Shown: positions 1 to 12,526 of the stretch, one piece after another
Position numbering within the stretch: position 1 is the stretch's first letter
Layout of the letters: every line of letters begins with the position of its first letter
The notes under the pieces: generated by a model
What the model saw: only the letters and a program-made list of their open reading frames with translations
What the model was told of the DNA's origin: nothing
Databases searched by the model: none
DNA from: Lobosporangium transversale
Taxonomy: Eukaryota; Mortierellomycota; Mortierellomycetes; Mortierellales; Mortierellaceae
NCBI RefSeq assembly: GCF_002105155.1
Contig: NW_019029001.1
Coordinates: forward strand, 62,001-126,000
Direction of reading: 5' to 3'
DNA length: 64,000 nt
Program-made: the position numbers and the translations under genes

Positions 1-3000
1 CGGTGGGATGCCTGCCGTGAGTTGCGTCCAGACGGCCTAGTCGTTTCTGACACGGGTTTGATATCAATAGAGGCTTGCCCCTTTTTATTGTTTGCGCCAT
101 CTGCTGCTGAAACGCTGGTTGTCATGTCTTGGCTAGTTTTCCTTCCACCACGTCCTGAGGCACCAGATTTAGTAGGGTCCTTCTTTTCAGAACTCTCTGC
201 AGGGAGCTGAGTATCTGCTGTAGAATTGCGCTTCTTTTCTTTAAGCTTTGCGATGGCACCGTTAATGACAGCGCCATGAAGCTTGATGGTTTTTTCAGGT
301 TCCTTTTCTTGAGTCTCTGCTGCCGCGATAGAAGCTGCTATGACATTTGAATCTACCACGGCTTTATCAGCCTTGAAAGATCCTGTAGACTCAGAGCCCT
401 CATTAGTCTTGCCTGACGGTGAATGGGAAGATTTGGGTGTACTTGTCTTTGAAGTAGATCTAACTTTTGGCTCAGTAGATTTGACTGAAGGTGGAGCTGA
501 GATAAATGTCTGACATTTGTGTTTGTCATGAGGCTCGAGACCTTTGATGATGTATTGCTGGACAGCCTTGGTCTGGATACAGTACACTGAAAACCCGTTG
601 TATTCCAACGATGAGTCCGGCATAACCACAAAACTGACAATGTGCTGTGGCATTGGATACTCAATCATAAAGTCAAAGGTCGCAGTGCATGGTGCCGCCT
701 CTGCTGCTGCGCTAGCTCTAATGTAGGCCGCTTGATCAACATTGTTGGATGGCATTTCTGCTTCGGATGTTGATGTCACTTTTACCTTAAGCCCAAAGAG
801 CGAAAGGCGGACACTGTTTGCTAAAACCAAACTTGAAGTCTCGTAGTCATAGCCCACAAAGTTGAACATTCTCATCTCTTGTAGGCGCTGCGCAGCTTTG
901 CCAACAGAGGTACGACGAGTCGATGAAGGAGGTTCCTTGAAAATAAACTGGTCAAGTGGTCCTGTACCACCAACCCACCAGAGGCTTAACTCGGTTCCAC
1001 GACGGCAGGCAGTGACAACGCAGCGGGATGTAGTGGCGTCGGTCTGGTCTACAAAAATTGCATTCGTCACGCCTAGCCCGCCATGAGGAACAAATTCGTT
1101 CAACAAAGCATTCTCTGATGGTGCGTTAATATCCCAGAATTTGACTGATCCATCTTCGCTGGCTGTGACGAGAACAGAGCCATCACGAGAAAAAGAAATG
1201 TCATTGATTGCCTAAAAATTTAGAATGAGATGGGTTAAAAACCAGCAACTAATCTATCAGCACTTTATATCTTGCTTATGTCCACTAATACAAACCTGAT
1301 CATGGGCTTGAATAACGGTGGCATGCGTCCAGAGTTGCGCCTCGGTGAGCACGGGGGAACTGCCTTCCTGAGATTGGACAAGATTGCTGATATCGATGAT
1401 CAATACAGAGTGGTCATCATTATTCACAAGGGCTAGCTGCGATGATTTAACAGGGCTCCAAGCAATATGGCTGTAGCGCGGCTGATTTGATTGAGGTTCT
1501 CCGATCAGCTCCAAACATTTTGAGTATATTATATCAGTCGCATCGTGATCTGAGCCGGAAAGTTCCCAAATAATAAGCCTACTATCTTTAGCAACACTTG
1601 CTAGCAATTGGGCTCCAGAGTCTTTTGCATTAGCAAGCGAGAAGCCCATATCAATGACCTGGTCAGTATGACCACGAAGGAGAGTACGGTGTCCGAGCGA
1701 TTGTTCAATGACGCGGATTTTACCACCTAGTGTTATGGATCATAAATCCATTTCCAGAGTATTATAATGACTGTATGTGAATTTCAAAAAGATGAGTGTC
1801 AAGAAGAAACTATTGGAACTTGGGCTTGAACTAACCTTTAGCAGCATAACTGATATAGCCCTTGCTAGCAGCAACCATTTTTCCATGGTAATACTCTACG
1901 TCAGTAGGAATAAGTGTGATAGGAATGGTTTCCAAGTCTTCAGAGAAAATTGCCTCTGAGTTGTCAAGCCCGGTATCATACGTCGTCACTCCAGACCCTG
2001 GATGACTGAGATATACCCCATCTGGGATTCTAGCAATTTTAAAGCCCGATAAGATAGAATTGTTAACTCATTGTTTCTTCTAAGACTTTTTCCTCTTTTT
2101 TCTCTTTTTTTCTCTTTTTTTCTCTTTTTTTCTCTTTTTTTCTCTTTTTTTCTCTTTTTTTTCTTACCCTGAACTTCCCTTAGCCAGTTTTTGGACGCGA
2201 TGGTTCCAAGCAGAATGAGGTGGAAGAAGCTGATCAAGTTGATAACGTTTCTGGTCATCATGAGGATGAATACCAGTGTCCAGCTCTTCTCGACGTGGCG
2301 CTGGGTTGCTGAATGATGGTCGCTTTGGGAGGGGTCCTACAGAAATGTTATCCTGAGATCCTGCAATGGGTGTAGATGTTCTTGTTTGCGATGGAGATCC
2401 CGGGCTGAATTGAGCTACTGCAGGTGTGATTATTGGAGCAGTGGCGGTGACAGTAGCGGTGCTTGCTGAGCTTGAAAAAGAATGGAAAGGATTCACATAT
2501 GTGAATTTCGCCTTCGAGGTCGATTGGAGCGTGTTTTCTTTGGAAGTTGGAGATCGTGTGGTGCTTTCTCTTCTCGCTTCAACACTCTTGCTTTCTACCA
2601 AGCTCTCTATCTTACTCTCCGATAGAGGTTGTGGCGCACTGGATGAATTTTGCAGCATCGCCAATAGATTTCTAAAAGCACATGAAACGTCAGCAAAATC
2701 TGGACACTGGTTTTTTTTTTTGGCCGAACCTAATCATTCATATATCATCAACGATCACATCATAGGGCTTGCTGAATGGACTTACATTTCCTCCTTCTTG
2801 GGGCTTGGTTGGGCCTGTGATGAATCAGTACGCGGCCCTCCGAAGAGCGCTAGCTTGATATCTTCCGTCTTTTGCTGAGCAATAGTGGGTTCCTGCTTGG
2901 GTGGTCCAAAAAGCGCGAGCTTCAAACTGTTTGTGGCTTCATCCGTTTGGGAAGGAGTATGCGCTTGAGCCGTAGAGAAAGTCGGTGTTGATGTGTTGGT

Positions 3001-3414
3001 GGGGGAAACGGCCGTTGGTTGATTCAGACTCTGGAGCAGAGATGCCAAGGATTGACCTTGAGACGACGGTCGGCTTTGAAAAGATGGTCCAGATTGGAAC
3101 TGACTTATGGGTGGACCGCGTTGTCCGTGTTGCATTATTTGATGCAAGTACATTTGATGAGGATCCATGGATTGCTGGCCAAATCCATAGCCAGGCATCA
3201 TTTGACCAATGGGTGGACCAATGTTATGGTAGTATGATTGAGACTGGGCAGAAGACGGCAATTCAGCAGTAGGCTGCTGTTGTGGTCCATGCACTTGCCC
3301 TTGACTCTGTCCTTGTCCTTGTCCTTGACCGTGAGCTGGTTGCCCAGGCTGACATTGTTGGCCCTGACCTTGGCCCTGGAGCATTTCGAGAAGGGATCTA
3401 TTTTCGCTGGCCAT
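1..3414 (-). CDS. EDC4: EDC4/Ge-1-type enhancer of mRNA decapping (partial, C-terminus off the left edge)
   Basis: EDC4 proteins are P-body scaffolds that bring Dcp2 and Dcp1 together during 5'-3' mRNA decay. Exons read 3414-2786, 2671-2168, 2029-1836, 1726-1296 and 1211-1, all in frame with GT-AG junctions. The N-terminus is Gln/Gly/Pro-rich and disordered, with the short motif LKLALFGPP occurring twice (once as IKLALFGGP). A WD40-type beta-propeller follows: GKMVAASKGYISYAAKGG, then GHRTLLRGHTDQVIDMGF and DISFSRDGSVLVTASEDGSVKFWD. A Ser/Lys-rich linker comes after the propeller, and the C-terminal helical domain lies outside the window. The ATG at 3412-3414 is the first in-frame ATG of the exon. 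PIG-U starts only 325 bp away in the opposite direction. Family assignment rests on remembered similarity to EDC4 and fission yeast Pdc1. Confidence 0.82.
2096..2161. repeat. 10-bp TCTCTTTTTT microsatellite inside an EDC4 intron
   Basis: About six and a half near-perfect copies of a 10-base pyrimidine unit lie within the 138-bp intron between the second and third EDC4 exons. On the coding strand it is a purine run just downstream of the 5' splice site, so it takes up about half of that intron. Confidence 0.9.
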
Positions 3415-3738
3415 TTGAGTCCACACGCTACAGTCTTAGAGCATACACGAACAGGCGTTGAAGCAGTACGAAGGGATAGAGAAAGAAGAGTGAAGCACAC
3501 AAAACAAATGGATGGAACCACGTCATTAGTAACAGAGCAAAAGCAATAAATCCGTGGGCACATCATATTTTAACTATTCCAAGCCTTGCATGCTGCTCTA
3601 TGCCCCTAAAATTCCGTACACGTCTTCATGCCTGCCGAATGGTTACTTTAACCCAGTGTTCATCAAACGAGCACCTCTCTCTTTCTCAATTCCTCTTTCT
3701 CCCTCTCTCTTCTCAACTCCATCTTGTACTCTGACTTC
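3415..3738. promoter_or_regulatory. Divergent promoter region between EDC4 and PIG-U
   Basis: This 324-bp spacer separates two genes read outward and must carry both promoters. A CT-rich stretch (about 3670-3720) precedes the PIG-U start. No clear TATA box or terminator was seen. Confidence 0.5.
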
Positions 3739-5764
3739 ATGTCCACAAATGTCGTACCGGGGGGCCAAAAGGCAGCAAATACTCCCTCCAACAATGTTGC
3801 TCTTGTCTTTGGTGCAGCATTTGCCCTACGTCTAGGATTGCTCAACTTGCCAGCGTTTCCCAGCATTCTGGCGGACCAGGTTGAGATCTCGACTCCCATC
3901 ACCAGTTTTAAGAGGTGTAAGCACTGATTGACTCTTACAAATTGCGTTATACCTACAGCTCGATAATGAACTGCTAAACCAATCCATGTGTCTCGTCTTA
4001 TATTATAATCTACTGCTTGATCTGAACAGTATCAGAAGGCGTGTTTCTCTTCCGTAATGGCGTACCACCATACGATGGTGGGGTATTTCACCAGGTTCGG
4101 GTCGTCCGTTGCCATTCTTCTGATCATTTTGGATCGATCTATAAGAGTAACTAATGAATTGCAACGATCAATCACCCTACTATTTTAGGCGCCTTTGCTT
4201 CTAGGACTGTTCTATCTCATCATTAATAGTCCGCCGTTAGTGAATGCATTGTACATTCTCGTTGATCTAGCAATTGGATACATGCTGCTACAAATCACAG
4301 CAATAAAGGAAAGGGATTCGACGAGTGAGAAGAAGATTATGCAGTATGGTGATAAGACTGAGGAGTCAGGAATGAGCGGTCTTACAGTGGCGAGTCTTTA
4401 TCTCTTCAATCCGTTCACAATTGTCAGCTGTATCGGGAAAAGCACGATCCTGTTCTCCAACATGGCAGTTGTAGCAGGGATATGGATGGGAATGAAGCGT
4501 ATGCAATTTTTTTATATGTGCTGCCCAATGATTCCGCAGTCCTTTGATAATGTGGATATCGTATTGCTGATGATGTACTGTTTCCTCTATATCAACGTGT
4601 CCATCATTTTAGGCAACAAGGGCCTTGCCATGTTCAGCATAGCATTGGCGACATACCTCTCTTTCTATCCTGCCATGCTCATGATCCCAGTCGTATTAAT
4701 GCTCACTCGAGGAGATATTGGCAAACAGCAACAAAAGGTAGTTGACAAGATGCGTTGCGACTACCAACTTATTACTGAAAAGGAAAAACCAATAAGGCTA
4801 ACTAGCTCATATTACCTAATAGCGGATTTCAGTCCAATGCGGGGCTCTATTCCTGGCTTGCCTGATATCTCTTTTCTTGCTCTCCTTTGTTTTAGTGGAT
4901 TCTTGGAGCTTCTTTTCTGGCGTCTATGGCACCATGTAAGTAGAAGCTACGCCTCAATTATCCCTTAGAGTTGCCTTTCAGTATTTATTTGATCTGTGGT
5001 CTTTGTTAATGATCTCACCAGTTCATACCTTTTCACCATGAAGATTGGCTGTCACCGATTTGACACCCAACCTAGGTCTACTCTGGTATTTCTTCATTGA
5101 GATGTTCGACCACTTCAGATCTTTCTTCCTTATTGTCTTTCAGCTCCATGTCTTTATCTTTGCTGTACCAGTTTCTATCAAACTTTGGTAAGGATAAGCT
5201 ATGGAAAGCCATAAATACGACCTTGGAAACCAAACACCTCGTTTAATCACGCTAAAACTATGCCCATTATGACATTTATTATTTAGGAAATATCCCTTGT
5301 TTGTATCTTTCATTTTGTGTGCCATTATGGGAACATTTAAAGGCTATCCTTCGATTGGAGATGCCGCACTATATCTCGGGCTCTTGCCTTTAAGCTCAGA
5401 GATTTTCAAGTGTAAGCCATCATACTATGGCAGCCACTATATACATTACATCATGATGTCTCCTGATATTAACTCAGTGAATTCATTTATTTTGGTAGAT
5501 ATGCGTTATACATTCCTTGTTGTGAACCTTTTCCTGTATTCTTCGCTCTTAGCACCTATCTTTTGGTACCTCTGGGTATATGTGGGGAGTGGAAATGCAA
5601 ATTTTTTCTATGCGATTGGGCTAGTCTACGGGATTGGTGAGATCATCTTGATGATTGACACCACATTTGCAATCTGCCGTCGCGACTTTGAGATATTGTC
5701 ACCACCCGAAACGTCGGGCGATCCCGCTTCTTTGGGCTGGGATCGAGAGGTTGTTCAAAAATAA
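3739..5764 (+). CDS. PIGU: GPI transamidase subunit PIG-U/Cdc91
   Basis: PIG-U is a multi-spanning ER membrane subunit of the GPI transamidase, which attaches GPI anchors to secreted proteins. Eight exons join in frame: 3739-3916, 4030-4094, 4189-4498, 4613-4737, 4823-4935, 5044-5187, 5287-5411 and 5499-5764. Landmarks that match the family from memory are [10 protein letters not shown] near residue 80, [34 protein letters not shown], the conserved [19 protein letters not shown] and [17 protein letters not shown]. The fifth-exon acceptor was placed at ...AATAG (4821-4822) because the stronger-looking ...TTTCAG ten bases later breaks the frame. The protein of about 440 residues is normal for the family. 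It lies tandem to the RING/BRCT gene with 78 bp between stop and next ATG. Confidence 0.88.
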
Positions 5765-5842
5765 GAATAAAAATTAATGGTGGCTGTGTGTGCGATTGTA
5801 AATTTTAAATATTTCCTCTGTCTTTAAGAATCACTTTTCACA

Positions 5843-8458
5843 ATGTCAACCATGACATCGTTTGACGATGCTTTGGAAAATTTTAGGAGCCTTCTCTGTT
5901 GCTCATTGTGGTAATGCTCTCACGCTAATCGATGCCCTCTCTTTCACTGTCGCTTCATGACTTCAATGATTTTAACAAATTGTTTTACTCCTTTCCTCTT
6001 GTAGTGGCAATGAGTTAGAATCCACGGTCACAGTGAAGGAATGTGGCCATCACTTTTGCAGGTGCGGTTGTGAATATGCGGGATATGTGTCAACATAAAA
6101 ATAAAAATACCTTGATTGAAGCTGCTGAACGGAATGCCATGACTCGCATCCCTGTTTCTTTGTAATCTCCCTTAGAACATGTATCTATAATAACTTAGGG
6201 ACATTATGCAAGTGCCCTACATGTGGTATCCCTGCACGAGTTGGTAATTTGCTCAGGAATCCGTCCTATGATATCTTGGTGGCGTGCGCATCCAAACTAC
6301 GTGACCTGCACCCCTCTGGTTTGTTTCGCTTTTTTGGCGTGTACTTCCTTGATAATATGTCCTTATAAATATCACAAATAAGCTTACTAAACTTATCCTC
6401 TTCCTAACTTTGCTTGTACCTCGCTTCTTGAATGCTTCATGATTATATGGGCCAATGATTTAGCCAAACAACAAAATAACTCAGAAGCTTCGGATAGTGG
6501 AACGCCAGTTGGATCACTCCTCTGGACCTTTGACTGTGGCCCTACATTTTCAAATTCCGCTCCACTTTCCTTGGCATCCTCAGAAGTTGAGGCTCATACC
6601 TTCCCCTCCCTGAATACTATACTCGCGATCCATGACAAGGAAAGAGCACACGCCTTACAGACAAAGAATCATGCTCAGAATAATGACCAACCTAATACTG
6701 ATCAGCAGACAAGTGTCACTGAGGTTCTTCCTCATAATGAGAAGGATATTGTGCGTCAATTGATGCCACCTCCCTTGTCAACCGCACAACCACGGCCAGT
6801 ACCGACCATGTCACAGCTTCAAAGCCTGTTAGGTATACATAAAGGAAAAGGCGTTGAACCGGTCAGCTTGCAAGGCAATGAAATCCAAACAATGTCGCTT
6901 CATACAGCAAGCCAACCGGAAACACCGCCAGAAGATGTAAAGGATTTTGATCGTTGACAATATCCTCGTTTTGTCAAACCAAAATACACCAAGTACTCAT
7001 GATCACGCCTTATCTATTTACAAATATACTTAGATGCGCGAGTTTTCAAGTCCACGAATGCCATCACCTACACTTAGACTATACGAATCATCTTTGGAAT
7101 CACTTCAAGCCACAAATGATGTTTCTGTCGATCAATTTAAACAAGGAGATTCGTCTCAAAATCTAGTTCGTCCCAACAGGAAGCGTCGAATGATGTCTGA
7201 CGATACAAGAGTAGAGCAGCGATTATTCAAGGATACTATAGCTGGGGACAGGAAGTCTCCTCCAAAGACCACGAACCATGACAATGTATTCGTAGTTGAA
7301 TCATCGCAACCAACTCTCGATTTGATGACCCCTAGTTTGGTGATTCATGATAGCCTTTCGAGAGGCAGTAAACATCGTTCTTCTTCGCCTATGCACAGCT
7401 CTGTTATGGCCCAACACAATATATCCTCCAAGGCCAAAAATAGCTCTGAGCCTCTGGTCATCACCACTATATTTACTGGACTAAATAAAGAGCAGCGCAA
7501 TGATTTTGATTCGAATCTTTCACGAGTCATTGAGGCTGGACTTCAAATGGAACATATTCAAGATCAACCATTTAATGAGTCCACAACTCACATTATTACT
7601 AATGCAGATCAAGATACTCTAAACCGGGACTCGACTCTTTTATGCCCTAGGGTCCTAAAATATTTGCATGGGATGCTGTCAAGCCCATGGATTGTTGATC
7701 ACAAATGGTTTTTGGACAGTATTGAGGCTAAGGAGTGGCTACAATTACCTAACTCCCGCTATGTGATACAAGGTGATTTACAGTTCGGCCCTGCACCTGG
7801 AACACAAACTAGACGTGAGATTCGTAATCGAATGGTGAGTTTCCTGTGTTTGCCATGAACAACCATTTTCAAATACAGGATACTTTGCATTTATTCTAAT
7901 ATAATAAATTTTATTATTGACCATGCTCAGTCGCTCAAGCTTTTTCATTCTTGTCGGATGTTCTTTTATGGCTCTTTTGGGAGCTATGGCCAAAAAGCAT
8001 TTACCAGGGATGAATTGCTGAAGCTCGTCCGAGATGGAGGTGCCGAGACTTGGCTTAGAAGACCGGCTGCTGCGAAACCCTCTTCCACGCCGCCAATGTT
8101 CTCGTCAAAGGGAGTGGTAGTAAGGAACTTCTTCTCGCGAGATCGGCAGCTGTTGTATGTTACAGAGGATTTCAAGCCATGGGAGATTTCAATCGATCGA
8201 TCGTTACCAATAATTGTCTGTGATCCAAATAGTATTCCTTCTGGAGGAAGGACACTCACTCAAGCAGAAGTAAAGAAACATGGATGGCTTCGCGAGCATC
8301 AAGCAGTCTCACTTACCTGGATTTTGAACTGTATCTCATGTAGTTTAATGGGAGCTGAAGACATTTGTCTTCTTTATGGAACTGATGTAGAATCGGCGGG
8401 TGAAGAAGCCATTCACATGTTGTCTGAAGCATGGACAACTTGGCGAAAAAGGAGGTGA
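5843..8458 (+). CDS. RING and tandem-BRCT protein of BARD1/BRCA1 type
   Basis: Six exons (5843-5910, 6005-6061, 6176-6318, 6464-6936, 7034-7834, 7931-8458) give 689 residues. Residues 20-57 form a complete C3HC4 RING: Cys20, Cys23, Cys36, His38, Cys41, Cys44, Cys54 and Cys57. The following RNPSYDILVACASKLRDL resembles the helix after the BARD1 RING. Residues 60-385 are low complexity with a basic patch (RPNRKRR) near 293. Two BRCT repeats end the protein (about 388-485 and 515-680). The first has FTG, TTHIIT and VLK at positions that in BARD1 form the phosphopeptide pocket, and the second opens with KLFHSCRMFFYGSFG, close to BARD1. No ankyrin repeats are present, unlike animal BARD1. The inferred role is an E3 ubiquitin ligase subunit in homologous recombination. 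Whether it is the BARD1 or the BRCA1 partner cannot be settled from one sequence. Confidence 0.85.
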
Positions 8459-8593
8459 AACTGCAATGAGATTTCCTTAGTTTTTTACTAGAGAGCCTCC
8501 ATGGCTGGCAGATTTATACTACAACAATAAATAAAGTTCGTTTTCCCTTTACGTGAAGGCTCGCTCAAATTACAAGCGATAGATATACCCAAA

Positions 8594-9969
8594 AGGATGA
8601 AGTTATTTACACGGGTCCGTACACACCTTATTTACACTGCTCCCCGGGTCTTTATTTCATCTACAAGCGGCAGCGTGTATCCTACAGATTACATGATTCT
8701 AGCTTTTTATTTCGAAGGAGATAAGCGAAGGTCAGTCTAGAGTAGAGGGGAGTCTGGAATTGTTACTGTTGGGAGTTGCAGCGCCGTGGGAGCTGTGATA
8801 CTCATCGCGCTCTGTTGATATTCCACAGTATGCAATATTATGATGGCCTAGCTAGAAAATAATTAGGAAAATACTGAGTAAAAAACATCAGTGTGCTAAA
8901 ACGATTAGCAGTAGAAATTAGTGGCAATAACGCGCCACACAAAGACGCGATAAATCTTTGATATGAAGTATTTAGAACGAACCTGTGTCATCCTACAGAT
9001 AGATAGGTAGTTACCTGGTATAGGTCCCTCTACCAGAAAATGAACAAATACCCCATGGGTGTGGTGTGTGGACCCATATCTTATTCTCACTTACTTTTCT
9101 ACTGCTTACTATCTATCTACAAAATATTTTTCACGCTCTATTCCGCTCTACAGTCACCCGAAAGAAAGTCTGGTCAAAGTGGGTTATTTATTATTATTTT
9201 TTAATTTGAATCTCTGACAAACATCTCATTTGTGACATAAAAAATACTTCACCAACCAAGATGGAAATTTAGGTTTTTTATTAATGAGGCCAATGTGGAT
9301 AATCACTGAAGTTTCTGAGCAGTACATGCTGAGGGAAAACGGCAAGAAATAAGGATTGAAGACAGTGTTTCTCTTCATTACCATTTCGAAATTTTATTTT
9401 TTTGACCAAACTTTCTTTCAGATGATTGTACAACATGAAGCTAGTCCCTAAACGCAGTGAGCATCTACATATGCTACTGAGTATGCGACACTGCGTGCTA
9501 AAGACGACCCAAGGCAAGTTCTGGCTATTACTGGTGAAAAATCAACCCTGATTGAACATGATAACAAACTTGGAATGTAATGAGACAAAAATAAGGACCT
9601 TTATCAACGCAACAGAAAAGAGTATTTATGCCTCTTTCTATCACTATAAGTCACGGTTATGCTATTAAAGTATTTTAGCTATTTAGATATAGGGATATAG
9701 GTAATTGTGCAGGATCGACTTTGAGTGCGAACTGTCACCAACTATCAAAAGATAAGTAATCTCTCGGGTTACAAACAGGTGAGAGGATAGACATTCCACA
9801 AAATAAACTGAAGTCTACCCATTATATTTTAGTGAATTTGATAAATAAAATTTAGTATCGAGGGCGCTTGAGCTCTTAATAAAGAAGGACAGAGATAAGG
9901 ACAAAGAAGAAAGGGAAAAGAGAGTAGTAACACGACATGCTATGCATCGAAGCAATGAGTATGATCGTT
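8594..9969. repeat. Copy 1 of a diverged tandem duplication (about 1.2-1.4 kb)
   Basis: Starting at AGGATGAAGTTATTT (8596), blocks of this segment recur in the same order and strand in the next segment. Examples are CATCTACAAGC near 8660, GTGGATAATCACTGAAG near 9295, TCACGGTTATGCTATT near 9652 and GCAATGAGTATG near 9951. Copies differ by many substitutions and indels, so the event is not recent. No coding frame of note was found inside. Confidence 0.75.
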
Positions 9970-11160
9970 TAGGATGAAGTTATTTGCACTGCCCCGTACA
10001 CACTCTATTTACACTGCTCCCCCCGTACAAATAAAAAAAAGTTATTTGCACGGGGGGTCTTTTTTTTATTTGCACGGGGTCTCTTTTTCATCTACAAGCA
10101 GCAACGTGTATCCTACAGACTACATGATTCTGGCTTTATATAAATAAGTGGAGGTGAGTCTAGAGTAGAGAGGGGTCTGGAATTATTACTGGTGGAAGTT
10201 GCAGCGCCGTGGGAGCTGCCAAACAGCTCATTTGTGACATACAAAAATACTACCATTAGACCCATATAGCGTATACGATGATTTAAATTACCACTCACGT
10301 GGGGCAGACAAGAACCCTCTCTTTGTCCTCCTTCTTAGTTGGTGCAATGTTTTAACCTAACTGATATAACTTACTATGTATGTAATATGGAGCTAAAGTT
10401 CAATAAATTTACCCTTTTATTAATGAGGCAATGTGGATAATCACTGAAGTTTTTGGGCAGTACAGGCTGAGGGAAAACGGCAAGAAATAAGATTGAAGAC
10501 AGTGCTTCTCTTCATTACCATTTCAAGTGATTGTACAATATGAAGCTGGTCCTTTAGACGCAGTGAGCATCTACATGTGCTGCTGAGTATGCAATACTGC
10601 GTGCTAAAGACGAACCAAGGTAAGTTGGCTATGATAATAAACTTGGAATGTAATGAGACAAAACTAAGGATTGTTGCGATTAGCAGTCATTTATATGGGT
10701 TTTTACTATAGCTAAGGTTTTTACCCTTTTTATTTAACGAAGATCCCTGGATCATAATAAAGACACCTTTCTTTCGTTCTCGCTACTTATTATGACCCTG
10801 GCATATTTCAATAACAGAAAAGAATATTTATGTCTCTTTTCTATCACTATTAGTCACGGTTATGCTATTAAAGTATTTTAGCCACTTAGATATAGAGATA
10901 TAGGTGATTGTGGCACGATCGGCTTTGAGTGCGAACTGTCACCAACTATCAAAAGACAAGTAATATCGGGTAAGAGGATAGATATTCCACAAAATAAGCT
11001 GAAGTCTACCCATTGTATTTTGATGAATTTGATAAACAAAATAGTATCGAGGGCGCTTGAGTTCTTAATAAAGGACGACAGAGATAAGGACATCTAAGAG
11101 GAAAGAAAGAGACTAGTAACATGGCGCGCTATGCATCATAGCAATGAGTATGGTAGTATG
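9970..11160. repeat. Copy 2 of the diverged tandem duplication
   Basis: This is the second unit of the duplication, matching copy 1 block by block with offsets from about 1376 bp at the left to about 1200 bp at the right. It carries an extra GC-rich palindrome at 10019-10057 that copy 1 lacks. No gene was recognised. Confidence 0.75.
10019..10057. repeat. Inverted repeat C6-GTACAAATAA / TTATTTGCAC-G6
   Basis: Two 16-bp arms separated by 7 bases of mostly A form a near-perfect hairpin with one mismatch. The arm motif CCCCGTRCAAATA also occurs at 11535-11597, about 11650-11700 and 11891-11903. Confidence 0.8.
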
Positions 11161-11339
11161 ATTGGTTGTACATCTACCGACACAAACTACACGTTAGAGA
11201 TTCCTAATAACTGAATTCATCGTTGTGTGCTTAATAGTGTGCGGAAATACCTAAGATGTATGCACGCGTTAAATGAAAGAAAGCATCGGGGAACCATAAC
11301 AATGCAACCAACAAAAGTGCAAAGTAAAGCTGCATAGTA

Positions 11340-11905
11340 TATTTCAACTATAGATAAATCATTTGTAATTCTGTATTTAGTCCCAGTCGCATAAAGAATG
11401 CCAACATCTACTCTGAGCTACATACGAACTTGATAAGATATTCTGGTCAGTATTTGATGCTTAGACAGCGACTCTAGATCTAAGCCTGTGTCATGGAAGG
11501 CTTCCTGGTTATGGTGTTTAGGGCTAAAATAAAGACCCCGTACAAATAAAAAAAAAGACCCCCCGTGCAAATAACTTTTTTTTATTTGCACGGGGGGAGC
11601 GGTGTAAATAAGGTGTGTACGGGGCAATGCAAATAGATTTTTTAAATATTTGTACGGCCCCCGTGCAAATAAGAGGTGTACGGGCCCGTGCAAATATCTT
11701 TTTTCTATTCCCTATTATAGATAAATCGTTTGTAGTTCTTTATTTAGTCCCAGAATCACATAAAGAATATCAACATCTATTCTAGGCTAGATCGGCTTTG
11801 ATAAGTATTCTGGTCAATATTTGATGCTTGGGTATCGAGCTTGTGTCGTGGAATGCTTCCTGGTAGTGGTATTTACGACTGAAATAAAGACCCCGTACAA
11901 ATATC
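11340..11905. repeat. Second local duplication carrying further C6-GTGCAAATAA palindromes
   Basis: A block of roughly 200 bp at 11350-11545 recurs at about 11715-11903, with shared landmarks TTTAGTCCCAG, TATTCTGGTCA, TATTTGATGCTT and AAATAAAGACCCCGTAC. Between the copies lie several CCCCGTRCAAATA motifs in both orientations, including a perfect palindrome at 11559-11597. No coding function is seen. Confidence 0.7.
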
Positions 11906-11949
11906 TTTTTCCCAGCGATTTAATGGCTCGTCATAAAGTGGATAAGATA

Positions 11950-12209
11950 TAGGATTAATCTATTTGGCAGCCCATTGCCAAATATAGTGAACTTTCAAGA
12001 CTCTCTTTGGCAGCCCAGTTGCCAAATAACATTCATTATTTACCTGGCAGCCTACCCAGCGTTATTTGGCCTCTAACTATTTTTTTTTTTTTTTCATTCC
12101 TAGGAACCGTATTTGTATATAACGCTCATACTTTAAATTAATAAAGCTCCCGTCTTCTACGTCATAGTTATGTGTAGTGACATTGTCTTGTCTCATTTAG
12201 AAAACTAAT

Positions 12210-12240
<31 letters not shown>

Positions 12241-12495
12241 CAAGTAGGTCGCTCATACAGTTTTGGAGGTGCCATTTGGAGATCAATGCCTATGAGAGGT
12301 TTTCGCTCGGAGCAACGCGTCTCACTGCTACCTAGACGTCTTCAATAAATCATTCCCTAACCGTGTACATTGAAGACTGTTTTGTGAAGATGTCATCGCC
12401 GCTGCCCTTAGTACCTCCGGCGGCATTAGCTGTGCAAGGCAATGTATCCACAGAACGCTGCCTGTTTTACCACTGATGTTATGACCCTGTTATCA

Positions 12496-12526
<31 letters not shown>

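Noticed and set aside
2096-2161. CRISPR-like regular repeat
   Set aside because: Simple microsatellite without spacers, inside an intron of a eukaryotic gene.
2426-2878. 150-codon plus-strand frame
   Set aside because: Antisense to two EDC4 exons and reads through their splice junctions.
4833-4935. PIG-U fifth exon starting after TTTCAG (4831-4832)
   Set aside because: Leads to an in-frame stop; the acceptor at 4821-4822 keeps the conserved reading.
11418-11693. 91-codon minus-strand frame
   Set aside because: Composed of the GC-rich palindromes and low-complexity A/T runs.
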